A stretch of DNA of 64,000 nucleotides from Allantophomopsis cytisporea. Lineage: Eukaryota > Ascomycota > Leotiomycetes > Phacidiales > Phacidiaceae. Position 1 is the first letter of the stretch. Each line of letters begins with the position of its first letter. The stretch lies in the NCBI GenBank assembly GCA_024752435.1, contig CP103025.1:1240001-1304000 (forward strand). Direction: 5' to 3'. Both the position numbers and the translations under genes were made by a program. The notes under the pieces are model-generated. The model saw only the letters and a list, made by a program, of their open reading frames with translations. It was not told the origin of the DNA and ran no database searches. This document shows, piece by piece, positions 10,548 through 22,752 of the stretch.

Positions 10548-11654
10548 TCTGGCGGTTGTGATTCTCTGAAAATGTGCGTAGGTAGTGTAGTAAGAGTAGA
10601 TATTTGAGAGAGGATTTTTTGTGAGGGAAGAAGCTAAGGGAAGCAGAAATCGTTCAACAGTGAGGAGGCTTCAGAAATCTTTTCTTCTTGCCTTCAACCA
10701 TCTTGTTTTCATGAGTATATATGGTATGTTGGTAGTATGTGACGTCAATTCTTTGCGGAGAGTAAAACAAGGCATCGAAGGAATGGATTGCTGGACCCTT
10801 GTGGGTAATTGTGGAGTCAACGATGGGAACGTCAATGGTTGGCGAACGACTACATACGATACGAGTCAGCAATGAGAATCGATTCTTCCTCCCCCTCCAA
10901 ATCGCCCTCTCCTCCAAACCCACTCCTTCACTCCGCAACTATGGGCTGATATGGGGTAAATACAATGGCGGGGTGCACATACAGTATGCTTAATCACAAG
11001 GTCATACTATAGGAATACCAACGTTGTCAGAATGGCAAATAAGGCAGGTAGGTAGGTTCACAGCTAAATATGCGGTAATATACAGAAGAGAACAAGCCGA
11101 CTTTGAACATTCTCGCATTCGCACACACAAGGCAGAGGGGAATCAGGAGTGAATAAAGATGAGATACGAGAAGGGGGGCAAAAGTCGTAAATAGATAAGT
11201 CATTGTCATATTGAGTACATCATCTTGTCCAAGATGCATGTGTTCCCATCTCCAAATACTTTGAGCACCCTCGATCCTGTTTCAAACTCCGAATTCCCAT
11301 GCCTGATGGTTTCATGCAAGCGCTGGCAAACAATAAAAACACAAAAAAAGCAGCGAGCAATCGAAAGAGAATGAAGGCGAAGGACGAGTCCAAGAAATTC
11401 GTATAAGATCGGGACAATGTGGTATATGAAGCCATCCGTTGCCAAATAACCAATTACCAAATAAAAAGCCCTGATCTATGCCGGCTTCCCCCTTTCCCCA
11501 TCTCCTGTTTCTAACTGCTGCTGTAAAATCACAAAAAAGGCTTGGTCCTCTCCTTGGGAGTGTCCATTTCATATGCAAGAATGTAAACAAAGTAAAAGTA
11601 TTTTCTTCGAGCAGATAGCGTCTGTCATGCTATCTCTCCATCCACATCATACAC
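10548..11654. other. Intergenic region, no gene seen
   Basis: The upstream region of the NTF2-like gene and 3' flank of the secreted-protein gene. Many short frames exist on both strands, none with family resemblance. Confidence 0.55.
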
Positions 11655-12889
11655 TTAGTAGCCGGTTGAGAATGGCTTGCTCACGGTGAGGAAACCGGTG
11701 CTGGCGCACTTGCTCTTGCTCTTGGTGGCAGAGGCAAGGGTGCCGTTGTTGTATGGAGCGGATGGGTAGAGGGTGCTGGTACTAGTGGAAACGGCATCGT
11801 TGTTGACAGCAATGCTGGTCTCAGCGGCAGCGGAGGAAACAGCAGAGGAAGCAGCTGAAGTGACAGCAGCGGCAGCCTCAGTAGTAGCGGCTCCGGAAGC
11901 GTACTAATTTGGTCATTAGATTTTTTATATATGTTAAGGAACTCAGGTTTGACTTACGACAGTGACGGTGGAAAGGGCAACAGTGACGGTCACTGGGGCA
12001 GCACAGTCACCGGAGGCGGCGGCAGAGCCAGTGGCAGCAGAGTTCTCGCTGGCAGAGGCACCGGTGGCAACGACGGCAGCATCGGTGGCAATAGAAGCAG
12101 CAGATCCGGAGCTGGCTGGTACAACAGTGACGTACTTGGTGGAGGTGGAGGTACCGTAGATGGTGGAAGTGATCTCGTCACCGGCGGCATCAGTGGTGGT
12201 GACGACCTTGGCAGCGGCGGCGGAGGTAGCAGCGCTGACGTACTGGGTCTGATATCAATGTTAACAAAGTCCCCCAAAACGCGCGGCTTCATTTCAAATT
12301 TCACTTACGTAGTACTCAGTGGCGGTAGAGGTGTGGAGGACGGTAGTGGTGACAACGGTGGTGGAGGAACCAGTACCAATGGTGTAGGTAAGAGTGCTGT
12401 TGCTGACGGAGGTCATGGTGCTAGCAGCGACTGGAGCAGAGGTAACAGTGGCAGCTGGGGCGGAGGTGGCAGCAGCAGAGACAGCTGCTGCGGAGGAGAC
12501 AGCAAGAGCAGAGGAAGCGGCCTCAGCGGCAGTAACTGGGCAGATAGTGGTGTAAGCGGTGATAGTATCGGTGACAACACCAGTCTCAGTCGCAGACCTG
12601 TTGAATGTTAGTATAAATATCCAATTTCTGCAACTATCTGATTCTTCCTCTGGATTTAAACGTACTCGGCTGGGCAGTTGGTGATGGTAGCAGCGCAGCT
12701 GGTGACGGTGCGGAGAGAGGTGACCTCAACGGTCATGGTGGTCAATGGCTCAGTCTCGCCAGCAGCGCCAGCAGCGGTGGAGGAAGCATTAAGTGCGCGC
12801 ACGTGGTGGAAGTGCTGAGGAGCACGGTAGTGTTGCTGGGCGGAAGCAGCGGCGGCAAAGAGTGCCAGGGACAATGTGGTGAACTGCAT
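11655..12889 (-). CDS. Secreted Ser/Thr/Ala-rich cell-wall-type protein
   Basis: Four exons on the minus strand: 12889-12666, 12597-12309, 12248-11958 and 11903-11655; donors GTACGT, GTAAGT, GTAAGT; spliced length 1,053 bases, 350 residues. Residues 1-17 (MQFTTLSLALFAAAASA) form a clear signal peptide. The rest is mainly Ala, Ser, Thr and Val and suited to O-mannosylation. It carries a TAYTTICPVT segment of the type common in yeast and mould wall proteins (Sed1/Flo-like repeats). Only five cysteines follow the signal peptide. There is no hydrophobic C-terminal tail, so GPI anchoring is not predicted; the end (KCASTGFLTVSKPFSTGY) is soluble. Codon use is strongly C-ending at third positions, and a pyrimidine-rich promoter lies upstream, both suggesting high expression. 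Probably a structural wall or secreted matrix protein; exact role unknown. Confidence 0.82.
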
Positions 12890-13104
12890 TTTTGCTTTGT
12901 TTGATGGAATCGATATACAGATATATTGGCTGAATGAGGTTTTCCGGATTTAACGAATCGATACCTGGTGATGGTTTGATTTCTGGAAGCTGATTTAGAG
13001 AGCGAAAGTCGATTCCGCGGGATTAACTCTTGGTTAAAGAAAGACTGGAGTTGGTGATGAGAAAATAACGGCGTAAGACGACTGTAAAGACTGTATGTCA
13101 CGAA

Positions 13105-13149
13105 GAAGATTTCTTGGTGAAGGAGAGAGAAGAAGAAGAAGAGAAGAAC
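13105..13149 (-). promoter_or_regulatory. Pyrimidine-rich promoter tract
   Basis: On the minus strand this is a C/T-rich tract (GAAGAAGAAGAGAAG-type on the given strand), about 215-260 bases before the ATG of the secreted-protein gene. Such CT tracts are typical of strongly expressed filamentous-fungal promoters. Confidence 0.45.
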
Positions 13150-16100
13150 AAACTGACGGGGGGAAGAGTAGAAGAAAAGGCACTTCAGATGATTGTGGTG
13201 GTCAAGGCTCAATGCTCGACTCTTTGCCTTGGGTACTTCTTCATGACTATGGACTAATCTGCGGGTGCCGGGGGGCCCATCAACGACCATCATCTCCCTG
13301 CAGGTACACGAGTTTGATCTCACTCTGACAACCTTGACCTACCTGAGCCTAATGCCTTACTGAGCCATCGTCCAAAACTACCCTGTTGAAAGCCATGTAG
13401 AGCCATGTAAAGCCATCCGCAGAAGGTCAGGATGACTATTGTGCGGCCTGGGGTGGGGTTAGATAAGTGTGGATGTGGATATGGAAGTGGTGGATGTGGA
13501 TGTTGGATGTTATGAAGAGTGGATTCTGTGAATAGTAGTGGATATTGCGCGGTGGTGCGTGGTGCAGTGCGTGGTTATGATTGTGGTTGTGATGATTAAG
13601 TTTCGTTTGTGAGAGTGTTTGTATGTATGTGGGTATTGAGCGAGGACGAGCGCCGACGAGGAGGTCGGGTAGTGTGTAGTGTGGTGGAGGTGAGTCCTGG
13701 CGTCGTAGTGCGGTATGGTATGGTATGTGTGCTTGGGTGGTCCATGAGTTTTTTTCCCTTCTTTGTCGCTCAATTGTTTAGGAGACAGCCCAGTCTCTTT
13801 CTCTCTCGCGGCTGTTGGTGTCAGTACCTACATAGCACGTAGTAAGTAAGATGGGCTGCCACTTACACTGTATGTACGTACCTTAGTTTTACTGCTCTAC
13901 ACGCACATTAGTGGCATGTTTCCTGCCAGAGCACGCCAAAATGTGCCAATCTATTGCCAATCTGTTTAGATTAGGGGTTATCTTGATGCCGGGGCTGTAC
14001 ACTAACAATACCCGCTACAGAAGGGGGACGAATTGATGTTTGTGCCTTTTTGAGGCTGTTTCTCCAGTCTCTCTCCCCAATCATGTCCGGTTCTCCCTAT
14101 TTCCCAAGGGTTTTCAAACTGGCCAAAGAGGCTAGAACAGGTACAAGATGCGCAAGAGGCGCTCGAGAGAGCATACCAGTACCCATGATGCGATGCACAA
14201 CCACATCAACACACCGGAGCAGGGACTCATCCGAGGAGTATAATTGGAGGGAGAAGCTGTGATCAAGGACACAATGCTGGCTGTGGTTGTGGTCCCACTA
14301 ACTACTGGGAACCTGATCCAACCATAAACGCCCCAGTTTCCCGACTGTGCACCTGTTCCTGAGTCGTTTGCACCAGTAGTATCGAAGGAGCTTCATGGGT
14401 GCGTGGAAGGAGGAGGAAGCGGAAGAGGCGTAGAAGTGAGCAGACAGCGAGGTCCATCGGCCTCTCATAACGCCTTAGGAAACTGTCCGTTCCGACATTA
14501 TGTATAGTGCCATGTACTGTATAGTTCGTATGTATTCCATATGGATTCCATCCTTTCTGTACACGAGTGAGTTACGAAAGTTCATAAATCATTGGTCGTT
14601 GATTGCAGGATGCAATTTAATATGTTTGGTATGTACATACTACGTACATAGTACGAGCGAGGCCACTCTATGTATTGCACGTAGCACAACAGCACATACG
14701 AAGAACACGAGCTGTTCCAGCAAATACTATGCTTCATGTATGTACACATCGCCATACGGCACATTGCTGCTCATATCGAAGCATGGCCAGTAGGGGTGCA
14801 TGATCCGAAAAGTGTAATCCCACCGAGAGTAGAGAGAGGTGTACAGGATGAAAGTACATAGGAACACCTAATCTCACCAGACATCGTCATCATCATCATC
14901 AACAATGAACGTACGGAATCTGAGATGGAAGTCCTTCAATCGATATGTCGCATCAGCCACCACCACCATGGCTAAGGATAACATAGTTTGCAAGGCGAGT
15001 GAACCTCGGGCTCTATTGTTGACCTTACCATTTGCTCGGCATCGTCTTTCCATACCAAACCATACTGTGAAGGGCAATGATGTCTCTCTTCCAAAGCCTG
15101 TCTTTCGGAGTGGACCATCGCATGATTGCCCGGCCATCCTTGTCAAGGAGAAAGTCTGGAGGAGCCAAGTCGACTTTTCGGAAATTTGGGACGCGCCGAT
15201 ACACTCTCCTAGGTCGAATGAACCAGATCCTTACCGAGGGGAACGACAGAAAGCAAGATACATAGAGCAAAGTCAAGACAGTGAGTGAGTACACAGTAAA
15301 AGAGTAATGTTAAGTGGTTCGACTTGACGTTATCCAAGATTCGATTTCGTGGGCGCGCGCGAGGGGGAGCGTCAAAAGGTGGCACTGGGTGGTAAGGTGC
15401 AAATCACCTCTAAACTTTACTTTTTGCGGAAGTGTCACTGTACCAATGCCGCTGCGCGACAAAAAGCCAAAAAGAAAGAAAATGCCACAAACACACCCAA
15501 AAGGGCACCAAAGCGGTTATTCGAGCGTCTGCCCCTGAGTCAATGCTCCAATGAGAGAGACGTCTTCCACAACCAGCGCAATACTTCATTTTTACTGTAT
15601 GCTTGCCTCCACGTCGACAAGCATTTACAACGCCCACAGCCCTCCATCATCTATCATTGCCCGTCCAACCAGAACATCCCTTCCTAGCCATCTCAGCCCT
15701 TTCCAACTGGGCCCCAGTCCGTTCTGCAGCTGGAAGTGGTTCCTGGTCGGCGCCTGCTGTGTACACCGGCATGGCACGACCAAGAACATCTCATCCCATA
15801 AAGTCACGCATGAAACGCGCTCCTGGAATCCCAGGTCCGCAAAATGAAGATGACAGATTTTGATGGCAACGAGATTAAAGCTTAAAGATTGCCAGGGGTG
15901 GATTCACGGCACGGGCGCAAACTGACGCTGTACAACAGCAATATAATCAAATCCATAGTAGTAGAGGGGGAAATACAGTGAGGTCGTCTATGTAGGACCT
16001 GTTTTCTAAGCAGGGAAAATACTGGGAAGGATGTAGGGCAAGAACTCTTAGAAGGACAGGATGCAGCTGGGGCAATGATGGGGAGGGATTCCAAGTCTGT

Positions 16101-17633
16101 GGAGATGCAACAGGATGGCGAAGCGCGAGATTCGATTTCGAGATGTTTGCGAGACACAATATATTGGGTCCATGGCTAGATTCGTTTCAGAAAGAGGGCA
16201 GTTCGCGAACAGCACGGTGAAGAAAGTTCATGATGAGAAGAGAACACTGACACCCCACCCTGCTTTGCCTCTTGGGACTCCACCTCGTTGCTGCTGGCAG
16301 GGCCCTGTTCGGCTCACCAAAGTCAATCAATCCATAGCAAACATCAGCGACGGAGGCCTGGAAGGATTTTGGATTTCGCTGACAGGCGAGGGGGGAAGCA
16401 TCCTTCGTTGGTGAGGAGATTTGCAGCATAGATTGTTCACTATGGGGGATATTATTCCAGAGCGTGAAATGCTTGCTGAGTCAGAGGAATACGAGATTCG
16501 AAGTGATTCTTTGCTCTCGTCAAGGTCGAGGTTGTTGTAGTCCGTTTCATGACAATGCATATTAAACATATTAAACATAAATTCGCAGGAACGTCTATAT
16601 ATTGAGGCGGCCGTATTGGAAGATACAGTGCCATGCTGGGGAGGCGCGGTGGATGAGAACAGCAGCATAGGCAGCATAGGCAGCATAGAATGCTGGAGAT
16701 TACAATGGATAATCCACCCCACCATGAATGAGCATTTCTTTCATGCTATTGAGCATAGCCTAGGTAGGTATGGACATGGCAAAGACGTAAGTCAGCATAC
16801 GCAGTGCTTCACCTCACAAACGTAATCATCACATTATCATTTTCATTATCGTTTTTATAATATAGTCTAATAAGATTATCTGAAGCACCAACAATCACAT
16901 CGGCACATAACTCATCAACCCTCTCTCCGCTGGCGGCTCAACAGTGACGATCCTCAGCACACATCTAATGCATAGCGAAAACAAGATCAATGTCTCTGCT
17001 AGCAGACTTGCACACTTCGCAGACCGCGTACAAACATATTTAGCTCGAAACCCTGTCGCCGATCAGACAGCAAAAACACCTGGGATTGGCGGACTCGGAC
17101 GAAGGCCTCACCAACGTTATGTGCCGCCGTCAGCCTTCATTTCGCCATATGACATCGGCGCGCGCAATTCTTCCGCTGAGATGATGCCGCCCAGTGCGGC
17201 GCTTCTTCGCATCGAAAGTAGGAGGAACGAGATCGAGCAGAAGTCATGTACCTTGTCTGTATGCGTGGTGATAAAGTTGATTAAAGTATGGGGTCGAGGA
17301 AAGTGGGAAGGCGTGAGAAGAGAAGCAAATCGCTCTGCTTCCTCTATGCGTTGCAGTATCGCTGAACTGTAAGCCACGCTCAGCCATGTGCTTCGGATGC
17401 TGAATTGTAGGCCGCCATGGCACGGAAATGAGGTAGGTTATTTGCAAAGCCTCATCTCCTTAAACGCCACTGCTATGGACTTGTAACACCAGAACAACCC
17501 AATTGTAGATCCCTCACACCCCGCAATGAGAGGTCTGATTTAAAGTACGATACTACCATTTATCCTCTACAATCCACAGTGTTCAATCTCTTGGCAACTC
17601 ACCATATAGTTTTCAGATCCGAGATCAGGGTTA

Positions 17634-17650
17634 TTTTTTTTTTTTTTTTT
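17634..17650. repeat. Poly-T run (17 bases)
   Basis: A homopolymer of 17 T's, 360 bases beyond the MET6 stop codon. It could be a remnant of a retroposed A-tail or simple slippage. Confidence 0.9.
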
Positions 17651-18009
17651 GTCATCACATAATATGCAAGATGGAACGAATTGATTCCCGGTTGAAAATG
17701 GGTTATATTTCTAATTTTAAAGATTACATGAGGGCATAGCAGCCCTGCGTTGTAAAAGAAGTCTCAAAACCAATAGAACGCCCAAGGTAGATTCCCAAAT
17801 AGATGCCCGGTTGATGGGTTCATCTCTCCACCGTATGCTGTTGAAAAAGCAAATGACACGCTTTTCTGTTATGCCCCCAGGCCAAGAACGCCGATGTTGA
17901 GATCGTTCCCTCTGCCTATAAGCACTTTACAGACAAAACCCTTTTCGTAAAAAAAAAATTCATTCGCTAACCCCTCACACAATCATAACTCACGCAAAAT
18001 AACAGACGT

Positions 18010-20521
18010 TTAAGCCTTAGCGTACTTTGCACGGAAGAACTTGGCAGCGTTGACCATGTTGGTCAAGGCAGCCTTGGTCTCGGCCCATTGGCGAGTCTTC
18101 AAGCCACAGTCTGGGTCAATCCAGAGCTGCTCTGGCTTGAGGAACTGAAGCATCTCCTCGATGCGGTCCTTGATCTCCTGCTCGGATGGAACACGTGGGG
18201 AGTGGATGTCGTAGACACCTGGACCAATGTGACGTGGGTAAGCCTCGTCAACGAAGACCTTGAGGAGCTTGGCGTCAGACTTGGAGTTCTCAATGGAGAG
18301 GACATCGGCGTCAAGGGCAGCAATGGCGTGGAAGAAGTCCTGGAACTCAGAGTAACAGAAGTGGGAGTGGATCTGGGTAGAGTCCTGAACACCAGCAACA
18401 GAGAGACGGAAGGACTTGACAGCCCAGGAGAGGTAAGCCTCACGCTCCTTACCGGCGCGAAGAGGAAGACCCTCACGGAGAGCTGGCTCATCGACCTGGA
18501 TGACGTAGACACCGGCAGCCTCAAGGTCAACGACCTCGTCACGGAGAGCAAGAGCGAGCTGCTCAGCCTGGACAGACTGGTGAACATCATCACGTGGGAA
18601 GGACCAGCGGAGACAGGTGATTGGACCAGTCAACATGCCCTTCATTGGCTTCTTGGAGATGGAGACAGCGTACTTGGACTCCTTGACGGTCATTGGTGCT
18701 GGGCGGGAGATGTCACCAACAATGATTGGTGGACGAACGCAGCGGGAACCGTAAGACTGGACCCAAGCGTGGGTGGTGAAAGCGTAACCATCAAGACGCT
18801 CACCGAAGTATTGAACCATGTCGTTACGCTCTGGCTCACCGTGAACGTAGACATCGAGGTCAAGCTCCTCCTGAACCTTGACAACTTCTTGGATCTCCTT
18901 CTCAATGAACTTCTCGTACTCCTCAGCGGTGATCTCACCCTTGGTGAACTTGTTACGCTGGATACGGATCTCCTTGGTCTGTGGGAAAGAACCAATGGTG
19001 GTGGTTGGGAAAAGAGGAAGACCGAGAGCCTTCTGTTGCTGGGAGATGCGCTCTGGGAACTCAGACTTGCGGTTGTAGAAGTCTGGGGTAATCTTGGACT
19101 GACGGTCCTTAACCTTAGGGTCGTTGGTGCGCTTGGAGGAAGCACGAGCCTGGATAGACTTGGCGTTAGCCTCGAGCTGCTCACGGACGGCAGCTGGGCC
19201 CTCAGTGACGGCCTTAGCGATGATGGCAACCTCAACAGTCTTCTCGGAGGCGAAAGAGAACCAATCGGCAATCTCTGGGTCAAGCTTCTTCTCGGAAGCA
19301 AGGGTGTGTGGGGTATGGAGAAGGGAGGAGGAAGTGGCAACAATGACACGGTCCTTGCCGAGCTTCTGGATGGCGGTCTCAACGGTCTCAATAGCACGCT
19401 TGAAGTTGGTCTTCCAGATGTTACGTCCATCAACAACACCAGCGGAGAGGATGGTCTTTGGGCCGAGAGCGGAGATGACAGTCTCGAGCTGCTCTGGGTT
19501 GCGGACCAAGTCAACGTGGACAGCGTAGATGTCAGTTGGGAGGGCATCGACGTTGTGGACGATGTCACCAAAGTAGGTGGCGAGGACGATCTTTGGGATC
19601 TTGTCGCCGAGAGCAGCGAGCTTCTCGTAGGTTGGCTTGAAAGCAGCCTTGGTCTTGGCTGGAAGGTCGAAGACGAGGGTTGGCTCGTCGATCTGGACAG
19701 TCTCGGCACCAGCAGCCTTGAGCTGGGTCAAGAGCTCAATGTAGACTGGGAGAAGGCTGTCGAGGAGGGTGATTGGGTCAACGGTCTGGCCACGGTCTGG
19801 CTTACCGAGGTGGAGGAAAGAGACTGGACCGACCAAGACTGGGCGGGTAGCAATACCAGCCTCCTTAGCCTCGAGGAACTCGTTGACAGCCTTTGGCTTG
19901 GAAACCAACTTGAAGGTCTGGTTGTCCTGAAGGGTTGGCTTGACGTAGTGGTAGTTAGAGTCGAACCACTTAACCATCTCCAAGGATGGAACATCAACAC
20001 CCTCCTTCTGGTGACCACGACCCATAGCGAAGTACTCATCGACTGGGTTCAAGTTGTGCTTGGTGTATCTCTCTGGAACAGCCTAGAATGACATTAGCAA
20101 TTGTCCTTTGCGGAGGGAAAAATTGGGAGTACTTACACCGAAGTCCTGGATGTGAGCAAGGACCTGGTCGTAGAGAGCAAAGTCATTGGATGGGATAATG
20201 TCAACACCGGCATCCTTCTGGATCTTCCAGTGAGCGAGACGAAGTCTCTTGGCCTCGGCGAGGAGATCTTCCTGGCTGAGCTTTCCACCCCAGTATGCCT
20301 CAGTTGCCTTCTTCAAGTCACGGTTGACACCCATACGTGGGAAACCGAGAACGGATCTGTGAGTGTAGATGTCAGCGTTGGGATCACGCAGTGGGGGCTG
20401 AGATAATGCCCCGCAATACCAAATATTGAGATGCAACCTTCGACGCCCAAACATCGCAGACGAGTGTTTGGGAGCTTCATGATTGTCCATGGTGTTATCA
20501 TGACTTACGATTGAACCATCT
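18010..20521 (-). CDS. MET6: Cobalamin-independent methionine synthase (MetE type)
   Basis: Three exons on the minus strand: an 11-base first exon 20521-20511 (MVQ plus two bases), 20356-20137 and 20082-18010; 2,304 bases, 767 residues, the normal family length. It transfers the methyl group of 5-methyltetrahydropteroyltri-glutamate to homocysteine, the last step of methionine synthesis, in the cytosol. The mature N-terminus reads MVQSSVLGFPRMGVNRDLKK. The zinc site is intact: His651 and Cys653 in HSHFC, Glu675 in SIENS and Cys736 in DPDCG, with the same spacing as the bacterial enzyme. Codon use is extremely biased and lacks many A-ending codons, as in very highly expressed genes. This also leaves a 667-codon frame open on the opposite strand, which is not a gene. 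Confidence 0.97.
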
Positions 20522-20974
20522 TGACGATTTGATGTGATGGTGTATATGTAGAAAATTTGCGGGTTATGAGATCTTCGATCCGGTAGAATCGGGGCGAAGA
20601 AAGTCTGTCTAATCGGAAGAAGAAAGACAGTTCAAGAATTGACAATCACTTGAGGATATTCTCAAGATGAAGGGATGAAGAAAGTGGTTGGAGATGAGGT
20701 AGAGAGTATGCGGAGGGGAAGAGGTTTCGCAAGGTGAGCAGAGGAAGGGATTTTATCTGGAAGTGGGAGAATTGAAATGCAGCAGCTAAGGTTGAGAAGC
20801 GAGGGGGGGTGGTGGTTGGCCAATCAGATTGGCCGATACAGATGCAACAGCAAAGGATGGCGGAAGACGAGAGACACCAAGGGACGTGGGACCCTTCGGC
20901 AGCTCACAGCAACAGCAAAGGTCAAGCAATTGCGGGTGCAGGTGCAGCACAAGCAGTTTGTGGGTTGTAGGTAG

Positions 20975-21028
20975 GATGTGGGTGTGGGTGTGGGTGTGGG
21001 TGTGGATGTGCGTGTGAGTGTGGGTGAT
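20975..21028. repeat. Short tandem repeat (GTGTGG)n
   Basis: A GTGTGG/GTGGGT hexamer array with about nine units, the last ones degenerate. Confidence 0.9.
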
Positions 21029-21155
21029 GTGGGCGTTGTGCTTGCTGGTCGTCAGATTCGCTATCCAATTTTTTTTTTCTTTGGCGTGGTTGATGTTCGT
21101 TGTGGGTTCGCCTCTTGTCTACTAGTAGTAAATACCGGCTACCATACCTATGTGC

Positions 21156-21190
21156 CTATGTATGTATGCATGTATGTATGTATGTATGTG
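21156..21190. repeat. Microsatellite (TATG)n, left arm of inverted pair
   Basis: About eight units of TATG with a single CATG variant. Its reverse complement, a CATA array, lies some 65 bases downstream. Confidence 0.9.
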
Positions 21191-21250
21191 CCTATCTCTG
21201 CTCTCCGTATGTATTCTTCTTCTCACTTCTTCCTGCCACACATGTCGTAT

Positions 21251-21288
21251 GTATTTACATACTTACATACATACATACATACATACAA
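21251..21288. repeat. Microsatellite (CATA)n, right arm of inverted pair
   Basis: About eight units of ACAT/CATA, complementary to the TATG array upstream. The pair could fold into a long imperfect hairpin. Confidence 0.9.
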
Positions 21289-22752
21289 ACCATATTTACT
21301 TATGCTACCTACCTTGTAACCACCAAAACCATACTTGCTGATAGTGCCCCTCATTGCTCATCAGCACGTCTCTTCTCGCAATCTGTGCATCTGCGTCCTG
21401 AGGCATGCCGAGCTCATACCGCAATGTCGCCATCACAACTTGATCAGATTTTTATTACACCGTCCGCTCGCCGGAGCACACATTCACAACATCGACACAT
21501 TTCTGTTTTTGATACGTAGTCATGGATATCAATTGTTCGTCGCTCATGTGTCCCAACGACACCCGGACTCGCCACTTACTCCTCACAAAGTAGAGTGAGT
21601 AGAGGACACAAGCTTGGACTTGAGCCATGATCAGCAAACGCCTGCGTATCCGTAATAAGGAAAAGCAGTAAGAGTAAGGTACGTACTGCATGAAGACAAG
21701 TCAAAGCACATACACTTTACGCAGCTCCCAGTAAGGTTCTGCCACAGCTTTCAACAGTGCTCAAGCTCGTGCACTCCAAACGACATCCTCCTGTACTCCT
21801 CTCCTGGTCCATGGTTTCTGCGTGTGTGATACGGTGTTGACGAACGTAATATTAAGAACAACTTATTTAGGTGAACTAATCGATCTCATAATGAAGAGAC
21901 TATCATTTAAGTTGAATGACTGTAAATGAGAAGAAAAAAAGAAAGAAAAAGGCAAAAATCCTTCAATGTGTTGTTGATCGACAAAATCTCAACGTGTTCC
22001 GTAGATCGGACCCGGTATGCGTTAGACTTATCTCCGTTTCGCCTTATGAATAAGGGTCCAACGACTGTCCATCTTGACTTCATGGATATATGCACTCACT
22101 CTCGATCAGTGTGAGAAACACTACGACTATTATATGACAATATATCGAAACATCTTTCAACACTCGACACATGTCGTCGCTCTGTATGCTGTTGTGTTTT
22201 GAAGGCCGTGATTTCATGTTCATTCGATGTATGTTGAGCTCTTCGTAAGTCGAAAAAATCCGATAAACTCACGAATATTGTATCTTGACTACTCAATTAC
22301 TTAATGATTCCCGCGCGTGCAAACGAACTGCTTTGGCAGACCCTTGACTCGGCAATTTCAATATCAACATGTTCTCCTTTACTAGATTGGAATGGGGTCT
22401 CTACCTTATAGTCTCTGCATCCTTAAGTTGTCATCCTGTTTGCTCGCGGATAAACCAAGGTACTTTCTTTGGGTATTCGGAGGATGTGTATCATGAATAC
22501 ACCCATACGGAGGTGGTTAGATCAAGGCAAGTGCTCATGTAGAGTGTGACTTCCTTTTCTGAGGAACGATCAGAGGGTGCCTTGTATGTTCCTGCCATTT
22601 CGTACTTGCCGTTGCTATGTATAATTCTCACGTTGTGCATCTCTCTCAAATTCCTGATATACAATGTCTTTTTATCCTTCATTCGGTATTGCATAGTCTT
22701 CTTGGATAGTGAGTGTTATACTGGTCTGAGAGAGGAGTCGCTGCGAGTAATC

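Larger units (their letters stand above)
12890..18009. other. Gene-poor region of 5 kb
   Basis: Apart from the promoter of the secreted-protein gene and the 3' flank of MET6, I see no supportable gene. Frames at 14905-15288 (+), 15025-15294 (-) and 16944-17372 (+) lack homology or convincing splice structure. GT-rich sequence (GTGGATGTGGA-like) lies at 13440-13740. Short direct repeats occur at 13392-13415 (AGCCATGTA) and 16664-16688 (CAGCATAGG). A T-run is at 17634. Confidence 0.5.
20522..22752. other. Intergenic, MET6 promoter side plus simple repeats
   Basis: The first several hundred bases are the MET6 upstream region, purine-rich on the given strand and so CT-rich on the MET6 strand. 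Tandem repeats follow at 20975-21028 and 21156-21288. From 21.3 to 22.7 kb I see no gene. The stretch just before 22753 is probably the leader of the next gene. Confidence 0.55.

Noticed and set aside
11931..12611. A 226-codon Gly/Ser-rich plus-strand frame
   Set aside because: It lies antisense to the secreted-protein gene and crosses its introns; Gly/Ser richness mirrors Ala/Thr codons on the true strand.
14874..15294. Overlapping 90-127-codon frames on both strands
   Set aside because: No homology, no convincing splice sites; one minus-strand frame begins with a signal-peptide-like stretch but this is not enough.
18690..19709. A 339-codon frame on the minus strand inside MET6
   Set aside because: It is a shifted frame of the real MET6 exon, rich in Ser/Pro/Arg, with no domain.
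18088..20091. A 667-codon open frame on the plus strand opposite MET6
   Set aside because: It exists because MET6 uses almost no TTA, CTA or TCA codons, which would read as stops on the other strand. The product is low-complexity Leu/Asp/Glu/Gly text with no family resemblance.
21156..21288. A CRISPR-like array
   Set aside because: The units are contiguous tetranucleotides without spacers, in a eukaryotic genome.
22546..22752. A longer N-terminus for the 1,108-residue protein
   Set aside because: The extra 69 codons are hydrophobic and unlike the rest; they look like leader sequence. Start set at 22753.
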